Below, piece after piece: positions 26,340 through 34,961 of a stretch of DNA of 45,332 bases. This DNA comes from an uncultured Ruminococcus sp. Its GTDB lineage: Bacteria > Bacillota > Clostridia > Lachnospirales > Lachnospiraceae. Made by a program: the position numbers and the translations under genes. The stretch covers positions 1 to 45,332 of the forward strand of contig CAKRLG010000019.1 of NCBI GenBank assembly GCA_934359255.1, written 5' to 3'. The notes below the pieces were generated by a model. It was not told the DNA's origin, did not search any database, and worked only from the letters and a program-made list of their open reading frames with translations. Numbering within the stretch: position 1 is the first letter of the stretch; every line of letters begins with the position of its first letter.

Positions 26340-27545
26340 AATATCATATCGATCCAGTTTAATTCCCAGATCAATATAAAGAATCTGCTTCGGATGTGGT
26401 GCACTCTCCATCTGGTTGCCTTCTTCATCCTGAATACTTTTTACTGTCACTTCGATGTTATCGCCATTTGGCTTCATAACTTCGATCTGTTCTCCTACAG
26501 AGAACTTGTTTCTCTGGGAGATACAATATTTTCCTTCTTCATTTGTCTCTCCCACAATACCCAGGTAAGTATATTCTTTAATATACGTATTATTATCATA
26601 AATCTGTGCTTCCTGAGTTGGTTTTCCGTAAAAAAATCCAGTAGTAAATTGCCGGTAAGTACAGTTGGAAATCTGTTCCTGATACCATGGCATATTTTTC
26701 TCATACAGTGCCGGATCTTTCAGATAGTCATCGATGGCTTTCCGATAGGTCCGGGCAACTGTTGCCACATACAACGCAGTCTTCATACGCCCTTCAATCT
26801 TAAAGCTGTCGATTCCGGCATGGATCAGATCCGGAATATGTTCGATCATGCACAAATCCTTAGAATTGAAAATAAAAGTTCCTCTTTCATTTTCATAGAC
26901 CGGAAAATACTCTCCCGGACGGCTTTCTTCCATAACAGAGTACTTCCATCGACACGGATGAGTACATGCTCCCTGATTGGAATCTCTTCCTGTCAGATAA
27001 TTGCTTAACAGACATCTTCCGGAATATGAGATACACATCGCTCCATGAATAAAAGTCTCGATCTCCATATCTTCAGGAATCCTGCTTCGAATCTCGCGAA
27101 TCTCTTCCAGCGACAATTCTCTTGCTGTCACCACTCGCTTGGCTCCCATCTGATACCAGAACTGGTATGTACCATAATTGGTATTATTTGCCTGGGTACT
27201 AATGTGACGTTCAATCTCCGGACATACTTCTTTTGCGATCTGATAGACTCCCGGATCCGAAATGATCAGTGCATCCGGTCCAATCTCCCGGAGTTCTTCA
27301 AAATACTTCCGGACACCCTCCAGATCCTGATTATGTGCCAGAATATTAGCTGTGACGTATACTTTTACACCATGTTCGTGGGCAAACCGTACACCTTCTG
27401 CCATATCTTCTTTTGAAAAGTTTTTTGCTTTTGCACGCAGACCGAAAGCCTCGCCTCCGATATAGACTGCATCCGCCCCAAATATAACCGCAACCTGCAG
27501 TACTTCCAGGCTGCTGGCCGGAACAAGTAATTCCGGAATTCTCAT
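26307..27545 (-). CDS. trhP: U32-family protein TrhP (tRNA U34 hydroxylation)
   Basis: A 412-residue U32 family protein (YrrO/TrhP type). The N-terminus PELLVPASSLEVLQVA and GADAVYIGG match the family, as do the cysteine-rich signature (IHGAMCISYSGRCLLSNYL, then GACTHPCRW) and KIEGRMKTALYVA. TrhP proteins hydroxylate wobble uridine 34 with prephenate and an Fe-S cluster. The adjacent upstream gene trmR encodes the methyltransferase for the next step, so the assignment is strong; older names call it a peptidase. It is the last gene of the ireB operon, and its 3' end overlaps sigK by 33 nt. Confidence 0.92.
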   Translation of the reverse strand: MRIPELLVPASSLEVLQVAVIFGADAVYIGGEAFGLRAKAKNFSKEDMAEGVRFAHEHGVKVYVTANILAHNQDLEGVRKYFEELREIGPDALIISDPGVYQIAKEVCPEIERHISTQANNTNYGTYQFWYQMGAKRVVTARELSLEEIREIRSRIPEDMEIETFIHGAMCISYSGRCLLSNYLTGRDSNQGACTHPCRWKYSVMEESRPGEYFPVYENERGTFIFNSKDLCMIEHIPDLIHAGIDSFKIEGRMKTALYVATVARTYRKAIDDYLKDPALYEKNMPWYQEQISNCTYRQFTTGFFYGKPTQEAQIYDNNTYIKEYTYLGIVGETNEEGKYCISQRNKFSVGEQIEVMKPNGDNIEVTVKSIQDEEGNQMESAPHPKQILYIDLGIKLDRYDILRRKEPVTEL

Positions 27546-27556
27546 GATTCTTTCTC

Positions 27557-28198
27557 CTATCGTTTCGTGCTGATCGCAACCCCATCTCCAAGTGGAAGCA
27601 GGGAAGTTACCAGCTCGTCATTGTGTTTCAATTCGTACAGATACTCTCGCATCCGTTTATAAATGGTCCGGTTTCTTCGTTCTACCGCAAACCGTGACTC
27701 AATCAGATCACCTTCCTGTAAGATATTATCCGACACTAAAAGGCCGCCGCTCTTTAAAAGTCGCAACACTTCCGGTAAAAAATGAAGATACTGTCCTTTG
27801 GCTGCATCCATAAAAATAAAATCAAAGGGTTCGGTGAGTGTGGGAAGAATCTCTGCTGCATCTCCCTCCAGAAGTTCGATCTGTCCCTCTTTACCCGCTT
27901 TTTTAAAATTTTCCCGGGCAATCGGGATTCTCTTTTCGTAATTTTCTATGGTTATGATCTGACAGTGTTCCGGATTATATTCACACATCAACAGAGCAGA
28001 AAACCCAACTGCAGTTCCCACTTCCAGAATCCGTTTCGGTCTGGCAGCTGCCATCAGAAACTTTAAAAAACTCTGCATTTCCCTTCTTACAATAGGAACT
28101 GCATCTTCTCTTGCTTCTTTTTCCAGCTGTTCCAGAAATTCTGTATGTCCTTCATCCAGAGAGTTAATAAAAGTCACCATACGTTCATCTACGATCAT
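27557..28198 (-). CDS. trmR: tRNA 5-hydroxyuridine O-methyltransferase TrmR (YrrM)
   Basis: A 213-residue class I SAM O-methyltransferase. SAM-binding ILEVGTAVGFSALLM (57-71), the metal/catalytic FIFMDAAKGQYLHFL and SDNILQEG are visible, as in the COMT-like family. Bacillus YrrM (TrmR) converts ho5U34 of tRNA to mo5U34. It overlaps the end of the preceding mltG-like gene by 4 nt and precedes trhP by 12 nt, so substrate-making and substrate-using enzymes are co-expressed. Confidence 0.92.
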   Translation of the reverse strand: MIVDERMVTFINSLDEGHTEFLEQLEKEAREDAVPIVRREMQSFLKFLMAAARPKRILEVGTAVGFSALLMCEYNPEHCQIITIENYEKRIPIARENFKKAGKEGQIELLEGDAAEILPTLTEPFDFIFMDAAKGQYLHFLPEVLRLLKSGGLLVSDNILQEGDLIESRFAVERRNRTIYKRMREYLYELKHNDELVTSLLPLGDGVAISTKR

Positions 28199-28674
28199 GA
28201 GGCACTCTCCTCTCCGGACTCTGAATCTTCCGCATCGGAACTACTACTGTTTTCTTCTTCTTGAGACGGCTGTCCCTCTGTATTTTTTCCTGACAGGATG
28301 GCAAGCATCTCATCAACCGTCTCATGCGTATTCAAAAGATAGGTACCAGGCTTGATCTTACCACGATAGTCTGAGAGCTTTTCTTGTGCCCAGAAAATAA
28401 CCGGTCGTTCAATCAATCCTTTTTCCTTCAGAGTCTCACCCACATCATAGACAGAATCGTCTTCATGAACAATCACAGTTACATCCTGACCATCTGCCTG
28501 TGTATGAGCTTCCGGTTCCTGATAGAAAATCAGATACCCGAAACTGTATGCCGTTTTTCCCACAAAAATCAGGACACAGATCAGCAAAACATAGAGCAGA
28601 ATCCGAATCGCTCCCTTGGCCCCGCTTACGGCAGCCTGATACGTTGCATCTTTTTTCTTTTTCTTACTACCCAT
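28195..28674 (-). CDS. MltG-like protein lacking the catalytic domain
   Basis: A 159-residue protein with a basic N-terminus, one membrane segment (about 25-46), then a short region (65-130) like the LysM-type subdomain of MltG/YceG (VYDVGETLKEKGLI and KIKPGTYLLN), and an acidic Ser/Glu tail. Bacillus has the full endolytic transglycosylase yrrL/mltG at this place before yrrM, so it is positionally orthologous. The YceG catalytic core (about 200 residues with the active Glu) is absent and no remnant follows; it is a shortened form, not a frameshift. AAGGAG precedes the ATG. Confidence 0.8.
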   Translation of the reverse strand: MGSKKKKKDATYQAAVSGAKGAIRILLYVLLICVLIFVGKTAYSFGYLIFYQEPEAHTQADGQDVTVIVHEDDSVYDVGETLKEKGLIERPVIFWAQEKLSDYRGKIKPGTYLLNTHETVDEMLAILSGKNTEGQPSQEEENSSSSDAEDSESGEESAS

Positions 28675-28729
28675 CTATACTCCTTGCTTATCCTTCCCGC
28701 ATATAACGCGGGGATGTCCGGCAGTGTGA

Positions 28730-29068
28730 TCATACATTCGGGATATTCAGATCAATCCCGTTTCGAAACTGTGTCTGTACCTGCTGAAGCATCCGACAAA
28801 CATCCAGTTCCGCCTCCAGATATGCATTCACCTCCGGAACTTTCCGAAGCTTTTCATATCTGTTTTCTACTTCATCTGTAATATCGTACAAATCTCCCTG
28901 TGTATCGTCATTGTTCATATGAAAGACAGCTACACGGAATTCATCAATCTGTTTTTTCAGCTCAGGATTGGATTTCAGCATCTCCTCACATGCAAGGTAC
29001 CTTTGATATGCGGAATCCTCTCTGATTACTTCCAGCAGTTTTTCCACGCATTCCTGTATCTTGTTCAT
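28730..29068 (-). CDS. YlbF/YmcA (RicF)-family protein
   Basis: A 112-residue all-helical protein of the YlbF/YmcA family (MNKIQECVEKLLEVIREDSAY, then ELKKQIDEFR and ENRYEKLRKVPEVNAYLEAE). In Bacillus, YlbF with YmcA and YaaT forms the RicAFT complex that directs RNase Y and affects phosphorelay and competence. The ATG at 29068 is chosen because GGAGG precedes it by 10 nt; upstream in-frame codons belong to the end of rnj. Placement directly after an RNase gene suits an RNA-decay role. Confidence 0.85.
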   Translation of the reverse strand: MNKIQECVEKLLEVIREDSAYQRYLACEEMLKSNPELKKQIDEFRVAVFHMNNDDTQGDLYDITDEVENRYEKLRKVPEVNAYLEAELDVCRMLQQVQTQFRNGIDLNIPNV

Positions 29069-29073
29069 GTATC

Positions 29074-30738
29074 TTACGCCTCCATTATAATTGGCAGAAT
29101 CATCGGTTTTCTCTTGGTTCTCTTCCATAAAAAGTCACCCAGAGAATCTTTGATCACGCCTTTCATTTTTCCCCAGTCAGAAATTCTTCGATCCAGGCAG
29201 GAATCAATAGCATCTTCTACAACACTCTTTGCCTGTCCCATCAGATCTTCGGACTCTCTCACATATACAAACCCACGGGATACAATATCCGGACCTGCCA
29301 GAAGCTGGTTACTGTATTTTTCCAGTGTCAGTACCACGATCATGATACCGTCTTCTGCCAGATGCTGACGGTCACGAAGTACGATATTTCCCACATCACC
29401 GACACCAAGTCCGTCTACCAGGATCGCTCCGGTATGCACTTTACCGGTAATTTCCGCGGATTCATCATTTAATTCCATCACATCACCGGAGTGCATGATG
29501 AAAATATTTTCTTTCGGAATACCCAGGCTCTCTGCAATACCTGCCTGTGCTTTCAGATGACGGAATTCTCCATGAACCGGAATCGAATATTTCGGTTTTA
29601 CCAGAGAATAAATCAATTTGATCTCTTCCTGGCAGGCATGTCCTGATACATGTACATCCTGGAAAATAACATCTGCACCTTTGGCTGACAGTTCATTGAT
29701 GACACGAGATACCGCTTTTTCATTACCCGGAATCGGATTGGAACTGAAAATAATGGTATCACCTGGTTTAATAGAAACTTTTTTATGAATATTTGCTGCC
29801 ATACGAGACAGAGCTGCCATAGATTCTCCCTGACTTCCGGTTGTAATCAGAACCATCTGCTCATCCGGATAGTTTTTCATTTCATCGATATCAATCAGTG
29901 TATTGTCCGGCACATTCAAATAGCCAAGTTCAGACGCTGTCCCAATGACATTGACCATACTTCGACCTTCCACAACTACTTTTCTTCCGTATTTGTAAGC
30001 AGAGTTGATAATCTGCTGTACACGGTCTACGTTGGATGCGAAAGTCGCAATGATGATTCTTGTATTTTTATGCTCTGCAAACAGATTATCAAAAGTCTTT
30101 CCCACGGTACGTTCTGACATGGTAAATCCTTTTCTCTCTGCATTGGTACTGTCACACATCAGTGCAAGAACACCTTTTTTCCCGATCTCTGCAAAACGCT
30201 GCAGATCAATGGCATCGCCAAATACCGGTGTATAATCTACTTTAAAGTCGCCGGTATGCACAACGATTCCGGCCGGAGAATAAATAGCAAGTGCAGAAGC
30301 ATCCTGAATACTGTGATTTGTCTTAATGAATTCAATCCGGAAGCATCCCAGATTGATCGATTGTCCGTGTTTGATGGTTTTTCTTTTTGTGGTACGAAGT
30401 AAGTTGTGTTCTTTTAATTTATTTTCTATCAGACCGATCGTCAGCTTGGTTGCGTAGATCGGTGCATTAATCTCTCTCAAAACATAAGGAAGAGCTCCAA
30501 TATGATCCTCATGTCCGTGAGTGATCACAAAACCCTTCACTTTTTCATAATTGTCTTTCAAATAGGTAATATCAGGGATGACCAGGTCGATTCCCAGCAT
30601 ATCGTCCTCCGGGAACGCCAGACCGCAGTCCACCACAATAATACTGTCTTCGTATTCGAAGGCAGTAATGTTCATTCCGATCTGTTCCAGTCCGCCCAGA
30701 GGAATGATTTTCAATTTTCCACCGTTACTTTTTTTCAA
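29074..30738 (-). CDS. rnj: Ribonuclease J
   Basis: A 554-residue metallo-beta-lactamase/beta-CASP nuclease with 5'-3' exonuclease and endonuclease activity in mRNA turnover and rRNA maturation. The zinc motif THGHEDHIGA (73-82), HTGDFKVD, CDSTNAE and the C-terminal IPVHGEFRHL are all present. It sits in the conserved ireB-ruvX-DUF1292-rnj order of Clostridia and is followed 6 nt later by ylbF. Confidence 0.97.
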   Translation of the reverse strand: MKKSNGGKLKIIPLGGLEQIGMNITAFEYEDSIIVVDCGLAFPEDDMLGIDLVIPDITYLKDNYEKVKGFVITHGHEDHIGALPYVLREINAPIYATKLTIGLIENKLKEHNLLRTTKRKTIKHGQSINLGCFRIEFIKTNHSIQDASALAIYSPAGIVVHTGDFKVDYTPVFGDAIDLQRFAEIGKKGVLALMCDSTNAERKGFTMSERTVGKTFDNLFAEHKNTRIIIATFASNVDRVQQIINSAYKYGRKVVVEGRSMVNVIGTASELGYLNVPDNTLIDIDEMKNYPDEQMVLITTGSQGESMAALSRMAANIHKKVSIKPGDTIIFSSNPIPGNEKAVSRVINELSAKGADVIFQDVHVSGHACQEEIKLIYSLVKPKYSIPVHGEFRHLKAQAGIAESLGIPKENIFIMHSGDVMELNDESAEITGKVHTGAILVDGLGVGDVGNIVLRDRQHLAEDGIMIVVLTLEKYSNQLLAGPDIVSRGFVYVRESEDLMGQAKSVVEDAIDSCLDRRISDWGKMKGVIKDSLGDFLWKRTKRKPMILPIIMEA

Positions 30739-30757
30739 ATAGCACCTCCGTCACTAC

Positions 30758-31015
30758 TTACATCTCAATATCCACATCGTCCATCATCTGACTGAACACT
30801 TTTGACATGGCTTCCAGTTCCACATCATCTTCCACCATCACATAATCCGCTTCCGGATCAGTCTCATCAGAAGAATCTTTCAGGATGTAGGCGTTGGCTT
30901 CATCATCCATGGAGTCTGTTACCAGCAGATAATCTGTACCGTTCACTCTGGTCTGCTCCTCTACATAGAATTCCACTGTTTCGCCTTCATCTGTCACAAA
31001 TTTGATTTTATCCAT
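30758..31015 (-). CDS. DUF1292 family protein (YrzB)
   Basis: An 85-residue acidic cytosolic protein starting MDKIKFVTDEGETVEFYVEE, with the YLLV and AYILKDSS motifs of DUF1292. Bacillus yrzB lies in the same order after yrzL and yrrK. The ATG at 31015 is used because the similarity starts there; upstream codons overlap ruvX. The ribosome binding site is weak (AGGACGG), consistent with coupling to ruvX, which stops 8 nt earlier. Function unknown. Confidence 0.88.
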   Translation of the reverse strand: MDKIKFVTDEGETVEFYVEEQTRVNGTDYLLVTDSMDDEANAYILKDSSDETDPEADYVMVEDDVELEAMSKVFSQMMDDVDIEM

Positions 31016-31022
31016 AATGATT

Positions 31023-31466
31023 CTACCGTCCTGTTTCTTCTTTCTTATTCGCAAGATAATCCAGATACCCCTGCAGAATAAATACCGCAGCGATTTCATC
31101 CACATGTTCTTTCCGGTTTTCCCGGCGTACTCCCGTCTCCATCAATACACGGTTGGCAGATACAGTTGTCAGCCGTTCATCCCACATCACAACAGGCAGA
31201 CCTGTTCGTCTCTCCAGCGTTTCTTTCAGCTCCAGAGATTTCTCAGCCCTGTCTCCCAGTGTATTATTCATATTCTTCGGTAAACCAAGTACGATTTCTT
31301 CTACCTGATACTGTGCGATCAGTTCTTCAATTCTTGCCAGTGTCTGGCGCATCTTGTTTTCTGATTTTCTGCGGATGATTTCCACACCCTGGGCAGTAAA
31401 ACCAAGGGGGTCGCTTACTGCGACTCCCACTGTCTTTGAGCCGTAATCAAGTCCAAGAATTCTCAT
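31023..31466 (-). CDS. ruvX: Putative pre-16S rRNA nuclease / Holliday junction resolvase-like RuvX (YqgF)
   Basis: A 147-residue RNase H-fold protein with the N-terminal [19 protein letters not shown] (catalytic D7), [17 protein letters not shown] and HVDEIAA (C-terminal catalytic Asp). E. coli YqgF processes 16S rRNA 5' ends; resolvase activity is also proposed. It shares one base with the stop of ireB and is followed by the DUF1292 gene. Confidence 0.95.
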   Translation of the reverse strand: MRILGLDYGSKTVGVAVSDPLGFTAQGVEIIRRKSENKMRQTLARIEELIAQYQVEEIVLGLPKNMNNTLGDRAEKSLELKETLERRTGLPVVMWDERLTTVSANRVLMETGVRRENRKEHVDEIAAVFILQGYLDYLANKKEETGR

Positions 31467-31735
31467 CAGCGATTCTCCCAGGATCTGTTTTTAATATACT
31501 CTTTCAGAAGTTCTTCTACCAGTTCATCACGTTCCACTTTCATGATCATGCTTCTGGCACCTTTGTAACTGGTGATATACGTAGGATCTCCAGACATAAT
31601 ATAACCTACAATCTGGTTAACCGGGTTATAACCCTTCTCTTCCATCGCTGTATATACCACATCCAGGACTTCTTTCACCTGTACTTCCGGCTCTGTTTTC
31701 ACTTTAAAATACTGTGTATTGCTTAAATTTGCCAT
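31466..31735 (-). CDS. ireB: IreB family regulatory phosphoprotein (UPF0297/YrzL)
   Basis: An 89-residue protein with the family core [22 protein letters not shown]. IreB of Enterococcus is phosphorylated by the IreK Ser/Thr kinase and tunes cephalosporin resistance; the role here is inferred from family. It is the first gene of an eight-gene minus-strand operon running to trhP, with a promoter at 31772-31800. Confidence 0.95.
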   Translation of the reverse strand: MANLSNTQYFKVKTEPEVQVKEVLDVVYTAMEEKGYNPVNQIVGYIMSGDPTYITSYKGARSMIMKVERDELVEELLKEYIKNRSWENR

Positions 31736-31771
31736 TTTTTCACGTCCTCGACTATACTTGATATCTATTCT

Positions 31772-31800
31772 ATTCTAATACAGAAGATGCAAAAATTCAA
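31772..31800 (-). promoter_or_regulatory. Promoter of the ireB-ruvX-rnj-trmR-trhP operon
   Basis: Minus strand: TTGAAT (31795-31800), 17 bp, TAGAAT (31772-31777), 37 bp before the ireB start. A weak A/T hairpin (AAGTTTA/TAAACTT) just upstream may end mtaB. Confidence 0.7.
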
Positions 31801-31862
31801 TCAAGTTTACAGTTTTTTTAAACTTTCCATTGCTATTTATCAGTTTTGTAACATTCTGCCGA

Positions 31863-33218
31863 TTACTGTTTTTCTGCCGGATCACCTATTTGTTCCATAT
31901 GATTTTGCTGTTCCGCAAGAATGAGATCCTGACCGATGATTTTTTGCAGCTGTACCATAACACGTTTATTTTCCAGTTTTTCTTCTGATATTACCGCAAC
32001 TTTCAGGTATTCCATCGTATGCCCCGTCCAATAGGTCTGCCCCTGGATCTTCTGTTGTTCTTCAAACAAAACTTCTTTTTTCTTTCCCAAAAACTGCTCC
32101 ATATATTCTCTCTGGCGTTCTTGTCCGAGAGCGATCAAAATTCTGCTTCTTTCCTTTTTCACCTGTTCCGGAAGCTGATCCGGCATGGCTGCTGCTTTTG
32201 TTCCTTCTCTTTTCGAATATGGGAAAATATGTGTCTCATAAAAGTGAATACTGTCCACAAAACTGCGGCTTTCCTCAAATTCTTCTTCTGTTTCTCCCGG
32301 AAATCCTGTAATCACATCGGTAGTCAGTGCCGGTGCCGGATAATATTTTCTCAGGATTTCGCATTTTTCCCGGTATTCCTGTGCTGTATACCGTCGATTC
32401 ATTCGCTTCAGTGTAGCAGTACATCCACTTTGCAGGGACAGATGGAAATGAGGACACACTTTCGGCAGACTGCTGATCGCTTCTGCGAATTCTTTCGTAA
32501 TAATCCCCGGTTCGAGAGATCCAAGTCGAATCCTCTCGATACCTTCTACCTCATGCACTGCCTGAATCAGTGTCAGCAGGTTCTCCTGTTCTTCCGGACG
32601 TTCTTTTCCATAAGAACTCAGATGGATCCCTGTCAGTACCACTTCCTGACAACCGGATGCCGCAAGCCGTTTCACTTCCCCTACAACATCCTCTGTCTTT
32701 CTACTGCGGATCCTTCCCCTTGCATACGGAATCATACAATACGTACAGAACTGATTGCAGCCGTCCTGGACTTTCAGGTATGCTCTTGTATGTTCTTCGG
32801 TACGGTCGATCTCCAGTTTTTCATATTCTTTTGTATGATTGATATCCACACATTCCGTGGTTTTCTGCTGGCCTGATCGATAGTTTTCCAGTATGGAAAT
32901 CAGTTCCTGTTTTTTATTATTCCCGATTATAATATCTATAGACGCATCTGCTTCTGCTTTTTTTGTATCCGCCTGGACATAACATCCGGCTGCCACCACA
33001 ATGGCATTCGGATTCATCTTTTTGGCCTTGTGAAGCATCTGTCTCGATTTACGGTCAGCGATGTTGGTCACAGTACAGGTATTGATCACATAGATGTCTG
33101 CCCCCGGTTCAAAGGGCACGATTTCATATCCTGCCGCCTCTAACATCTGCTGCATTGCTTCTGTCTCGTATGCATTCACTTTACATCCCAGATTATGCAG
33201 TGCAACTTTTCCTTTCAT
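31863..33218 (-). CDS. mtaB: tRNA t6A37 methylthiotransferase MtaB
   Basis: A 451-residue radical-SAM enzyme converting t6A37 to ms2t6A37 in tRNAs reading ANN codons. The N-terminal MTTase domain supplies cluster ligands C12, C48 and C79; the radical-SAM motif CNQFCTYC gives C154, C158 and C161; the TRAM-like C-terminus holds GQTYWTGHTMEYLKVAV. In Bacillus yqeV it follows yqeU/rsmE; here thiI, a desulfurase and an HPr gene are interposed. AAGAAGG precedes the ATG. Confidence 0.95.
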   Translation of the reverse strand: MKGKVALHNLGCKVNAYETEAMQQMLEAAGYEIVPFEPGADIYVINTCTVTNIADRKSRQMLHKAKKMNPNAIVVAAGCYVQADTKKAEADASIDIIIGNNKKQELISILENYRSGQQKTTECVDINHTKEYEKLEIDRTEEHTRAYLKVQDGCNQFCTYCMIPYARGRIRSRKTEDVVGEVKRLAASGCQEVVLTGIHLSSYGKERPEEQENLLTLIQAVHEVEGIERIRLGSLEPGIITKEFAEAISSLPKVCPHFHLSLQSGCTATLKRMNRRYTAQEYREKCEILRKYYPAPALTTDVITGFPGETEEEFEESRSFVDSIHFYETHIFPYSKREGTKAAAMPDQLPEQVKKERSRILIALGQERQREYMEQFLGKKKEVLFEEQQKIQGQTYWTGHTMEYLKVAVISEEKLENKRVMVQLQKIIGQDLILAEQQNHMEQIGDPAEKQ

Positions 33219-33285
33219 TGTCTACCTTCTTTCTTTTCTGCCGAATTATTCTTTCGTTTTCTTTGAATCTTTGTATGCTTTCACC

Positions 33286-33314
33286 TTGACTTTTACCATC
33301 CAAAACGGTAAGAT
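33286..33314 (+). promoter_or_regulatory. Promoter of the HPr-like gene
   Basis: Plus strand: TTGACT (33286-33291), 17 bp, TAAGAT (33309-33314). The leader to the ATG at 33409 is about 88 nt without an obvious riboswitch. Confidence 0.7.
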
Positions 33315-33408
33315 AAATTTAGCTGAAATGTGCTGCCAGGAACTGTTATTGACAGATTTACCTCCGGCACAGCCAAAAAATAATCTGAATTTTCGGGAGG
33401 AAGTTATC

Positions 33409-33645
33409 ATGAAAACTGTTAGTATTTCACTTAATTCCATTGACAAAGTAAAAGCATTTGTAAACGATATTTCCAAATATGATTTCGATTTTGATCTGGT
33501 TTCCGGAAGATATGTCATCGATGCAAAATCCATCATGGGTATCTTCAGTCTGGATCTTTCCAAACCGATCAATCTGAACGTTCACGCAGAAGGAAACAAC
33601 CTGGATGAAGTATTAAAAGTACTTGCTCCATATATCATTGAATGA
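33409..33645 (+). CDS. HPr-family protein lacking the phosphorylatable histidine (Crh-like)
   Basis: A 78-residue protein of the PTS HPr fold. DAKSIMGIFSL (38-48) matches the HPr regulatory segment around Ser46 (here S41), the HprK target. The HPr active-site loop, normally containing H15 in a HARPA motif, reads SIDKVKAF, so Asp12 stands where His should be and phosphotransfer from enzyme I is not possible. This is the pattern of Bacillus Crh (Gln15), a CcpA corepressor without transport function. GGGAGG lies 8 nt before the ATG; upstream in-frame codons overlap the divergent mtaB. It is the only plus-strand gene between 26340 and the window end. Confidence 0.85.
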   Translation: MKTVSISLNSIDKVKAFVNDISKYDFDFDLVSGRYVIDAKSIMGIFSLDLSKPINLNVHAEGNNLDEVLKVLAPYIIE

Positions 33646-33662
33646 GTCTGAATTTTTAAATC

Positions 33663-33692
33663 GGGAGTCTGTTTGTAACAGACTCCCTTTTT
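33663..33692 (+). terminator. Terminator after the HPr-like gene
   Basis: Arms GGGAGTCTG and CAGACTCCC with loop TTTGTAA, then TTTTT on the plus strand. It also lies at the end of convergent thiI. Confidence 0.92.
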
Positions 33693-33705
33693 ATATTTCC
33701 TGTTC

Positions 33706-33750
33706 GTAACTGTTCAGCACCCGTGCAGTACTTCTGCGTTTCGTCAGATT
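33706..33750 (-). mobile_element. Decayed family 1 relic downstream of thiI
   Basis: GTAACTGTTCAGCACC matches the right end of the diverged copy at 25450, and the next 15 bp (GTGCAGTACTTCTGCG) resemble it loosely. The other terminus is barely recognisable and no target duplication remains. It sits between the thiI stop and the terminator. Confidence 0.45.
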
Positions 33751-34932
33751 TTATGCCTCGATGTAAATGCGTTCTGCAGTATCGACCGCCTGATTCATCA
33801 TCTCATCAATCTTCTCTTCCAGTTTTTTCTCTGATTTTTTGATCATCTGAATATTCGGTTTTGTTACTGGATGTTTTGCCACGAAAATCGTACAGCAGTC
33901 TTCGTATGGCTGTATGGATGTCTCATAGGTATTGATTTTCAGAGAAATGTCCACGATTTCCTGTTTGTCGAATCCGATCACCGGACGGAATACCGGCATC
34001 GTACATACTTCATTTGTTGCAGCAAGGCTCTGCACTGTCTGGCTTGCTACCTGTCCGATGCTCTCTCCTGTGATCAGACCCAGGCAGCCCTGTTCTTTTC
34101 CGATGCGTTCCGCAATCTTCATCATATAACGGCGCATAATGATCGTCAGCTCATCGTGTGGGCACTGATCATAGATATACAGCTGAATATCCGTAAAGTT
34201 AACCACATACAGATTGATCGGTCCACTGTATCTTGCCACCAGTTTTGCCAGATCCACGACTTTCTGTTTCGCACGCTCACTGGTATATGGCGGTGCATGG
34301 AAATAAACCGCATCGATCTTTACACCACGTTTCGCGATCATGTATCCGGCTACCGGAGAGTCAATACCACCGGATAACAGAAGCATCGCTTTTCCGTTGG
34401 TTCCGATCGGCATACCACCCGGTCCCGGAATAGACTCGGAGTAAATATAAATTTTTTCGCGGATCTCGACGGTGATCAGCAGCTGCGGATCATGGACATC
34501 CACTTTCATCTCCGGAAAAGCGTCCAGAATCGCTCCTCCCAGATCTGCATTCAGTTCCATAGATGTTCCGGGATAGGTCTTTTTCGCACGACGGACATGC
34601 ATTTTGAATGTTTTATTTTTATCCGGATATACATGGTCCACATAGGCTACCACATCTTTTTCCAACTGTTCGTAACCCTGATCTTCCTTAATCACAACCG
34701 GGCAGATATATGCAATTCCAAATACCCGTTTTAATGCTTCCAGAGCTTCTTCATAATCAAAATCGCCCTCCGTCAGCACATAGATTCTTCCCTGCTCTTT
34801 GGTTACATGAAAGGTTCCTTCTACCGGTTTCAATACATATTCCATCTGACGGATCAGCGCATCTTCAAACAGATATCTGTTCTTTCCCTTGATGCCGATC
34901 TCCGCATATTTTACTAAAAATGCTTTAAACAT
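33751..34932 (-). CDS. thiI: tRNA 4-thiouridine synthase ThiI (no rhodanese domain)
   Basis: A 393-residue enzyme that adenylates U8 of tRNA and inserts sulfur to make s4U, a near-UV sensor; it may also serve thiamine thiazole synthesis. A ferredoxin-like/THUMP region (about 1-165) precedes the PP-loop pyrophosphatase motif SGGIDSP (187-193). As usual in Firmicutes the C-terminal rhodanese of E. coli ThiI is missing, so sulfur must come from a partner; the cysteine desulfurase gene 30 nt upstream fits. Confidence 0.97.
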   Translation of the reverse strand: MFKAFLVKYAEIGIKGKNRYLFEDALIRQMEYVLKPVEGTFHVTKEQGRIYVLTEGDFDYEEALEALKRVFGIAYICPVVIKEDQGYEQLEKDVVAYVDHVYPDKNKTFKMHVRRAKKTYPGTSMELNADLGGAILDAFPEMKVDVHDPQLLITVEIREKIYIYSESIPGPGGMPIGTNGKAMLLLSGGIDSPVAGYMIAKRGVKIDAVYFHAPPYTSERAKQKVVDLAKLVARYSGPINLYVVNFTDIQLYIYDQCPHDELTIIMRRYMMKIAERIGKEQGCLGLITGESIGQVASQTVQSLAATNEVCTMPVFRPVIGFDKQEIVDISLKINTYETSIQPYEDCCTIFVAKHPVTKPNIQMIKKSEKKLEEKIDEMMNQAVDTAERIYIEA

Positions 34933-34961
34933 CTCTTTTCTCCTTCTGTTACTTGCTGTGC

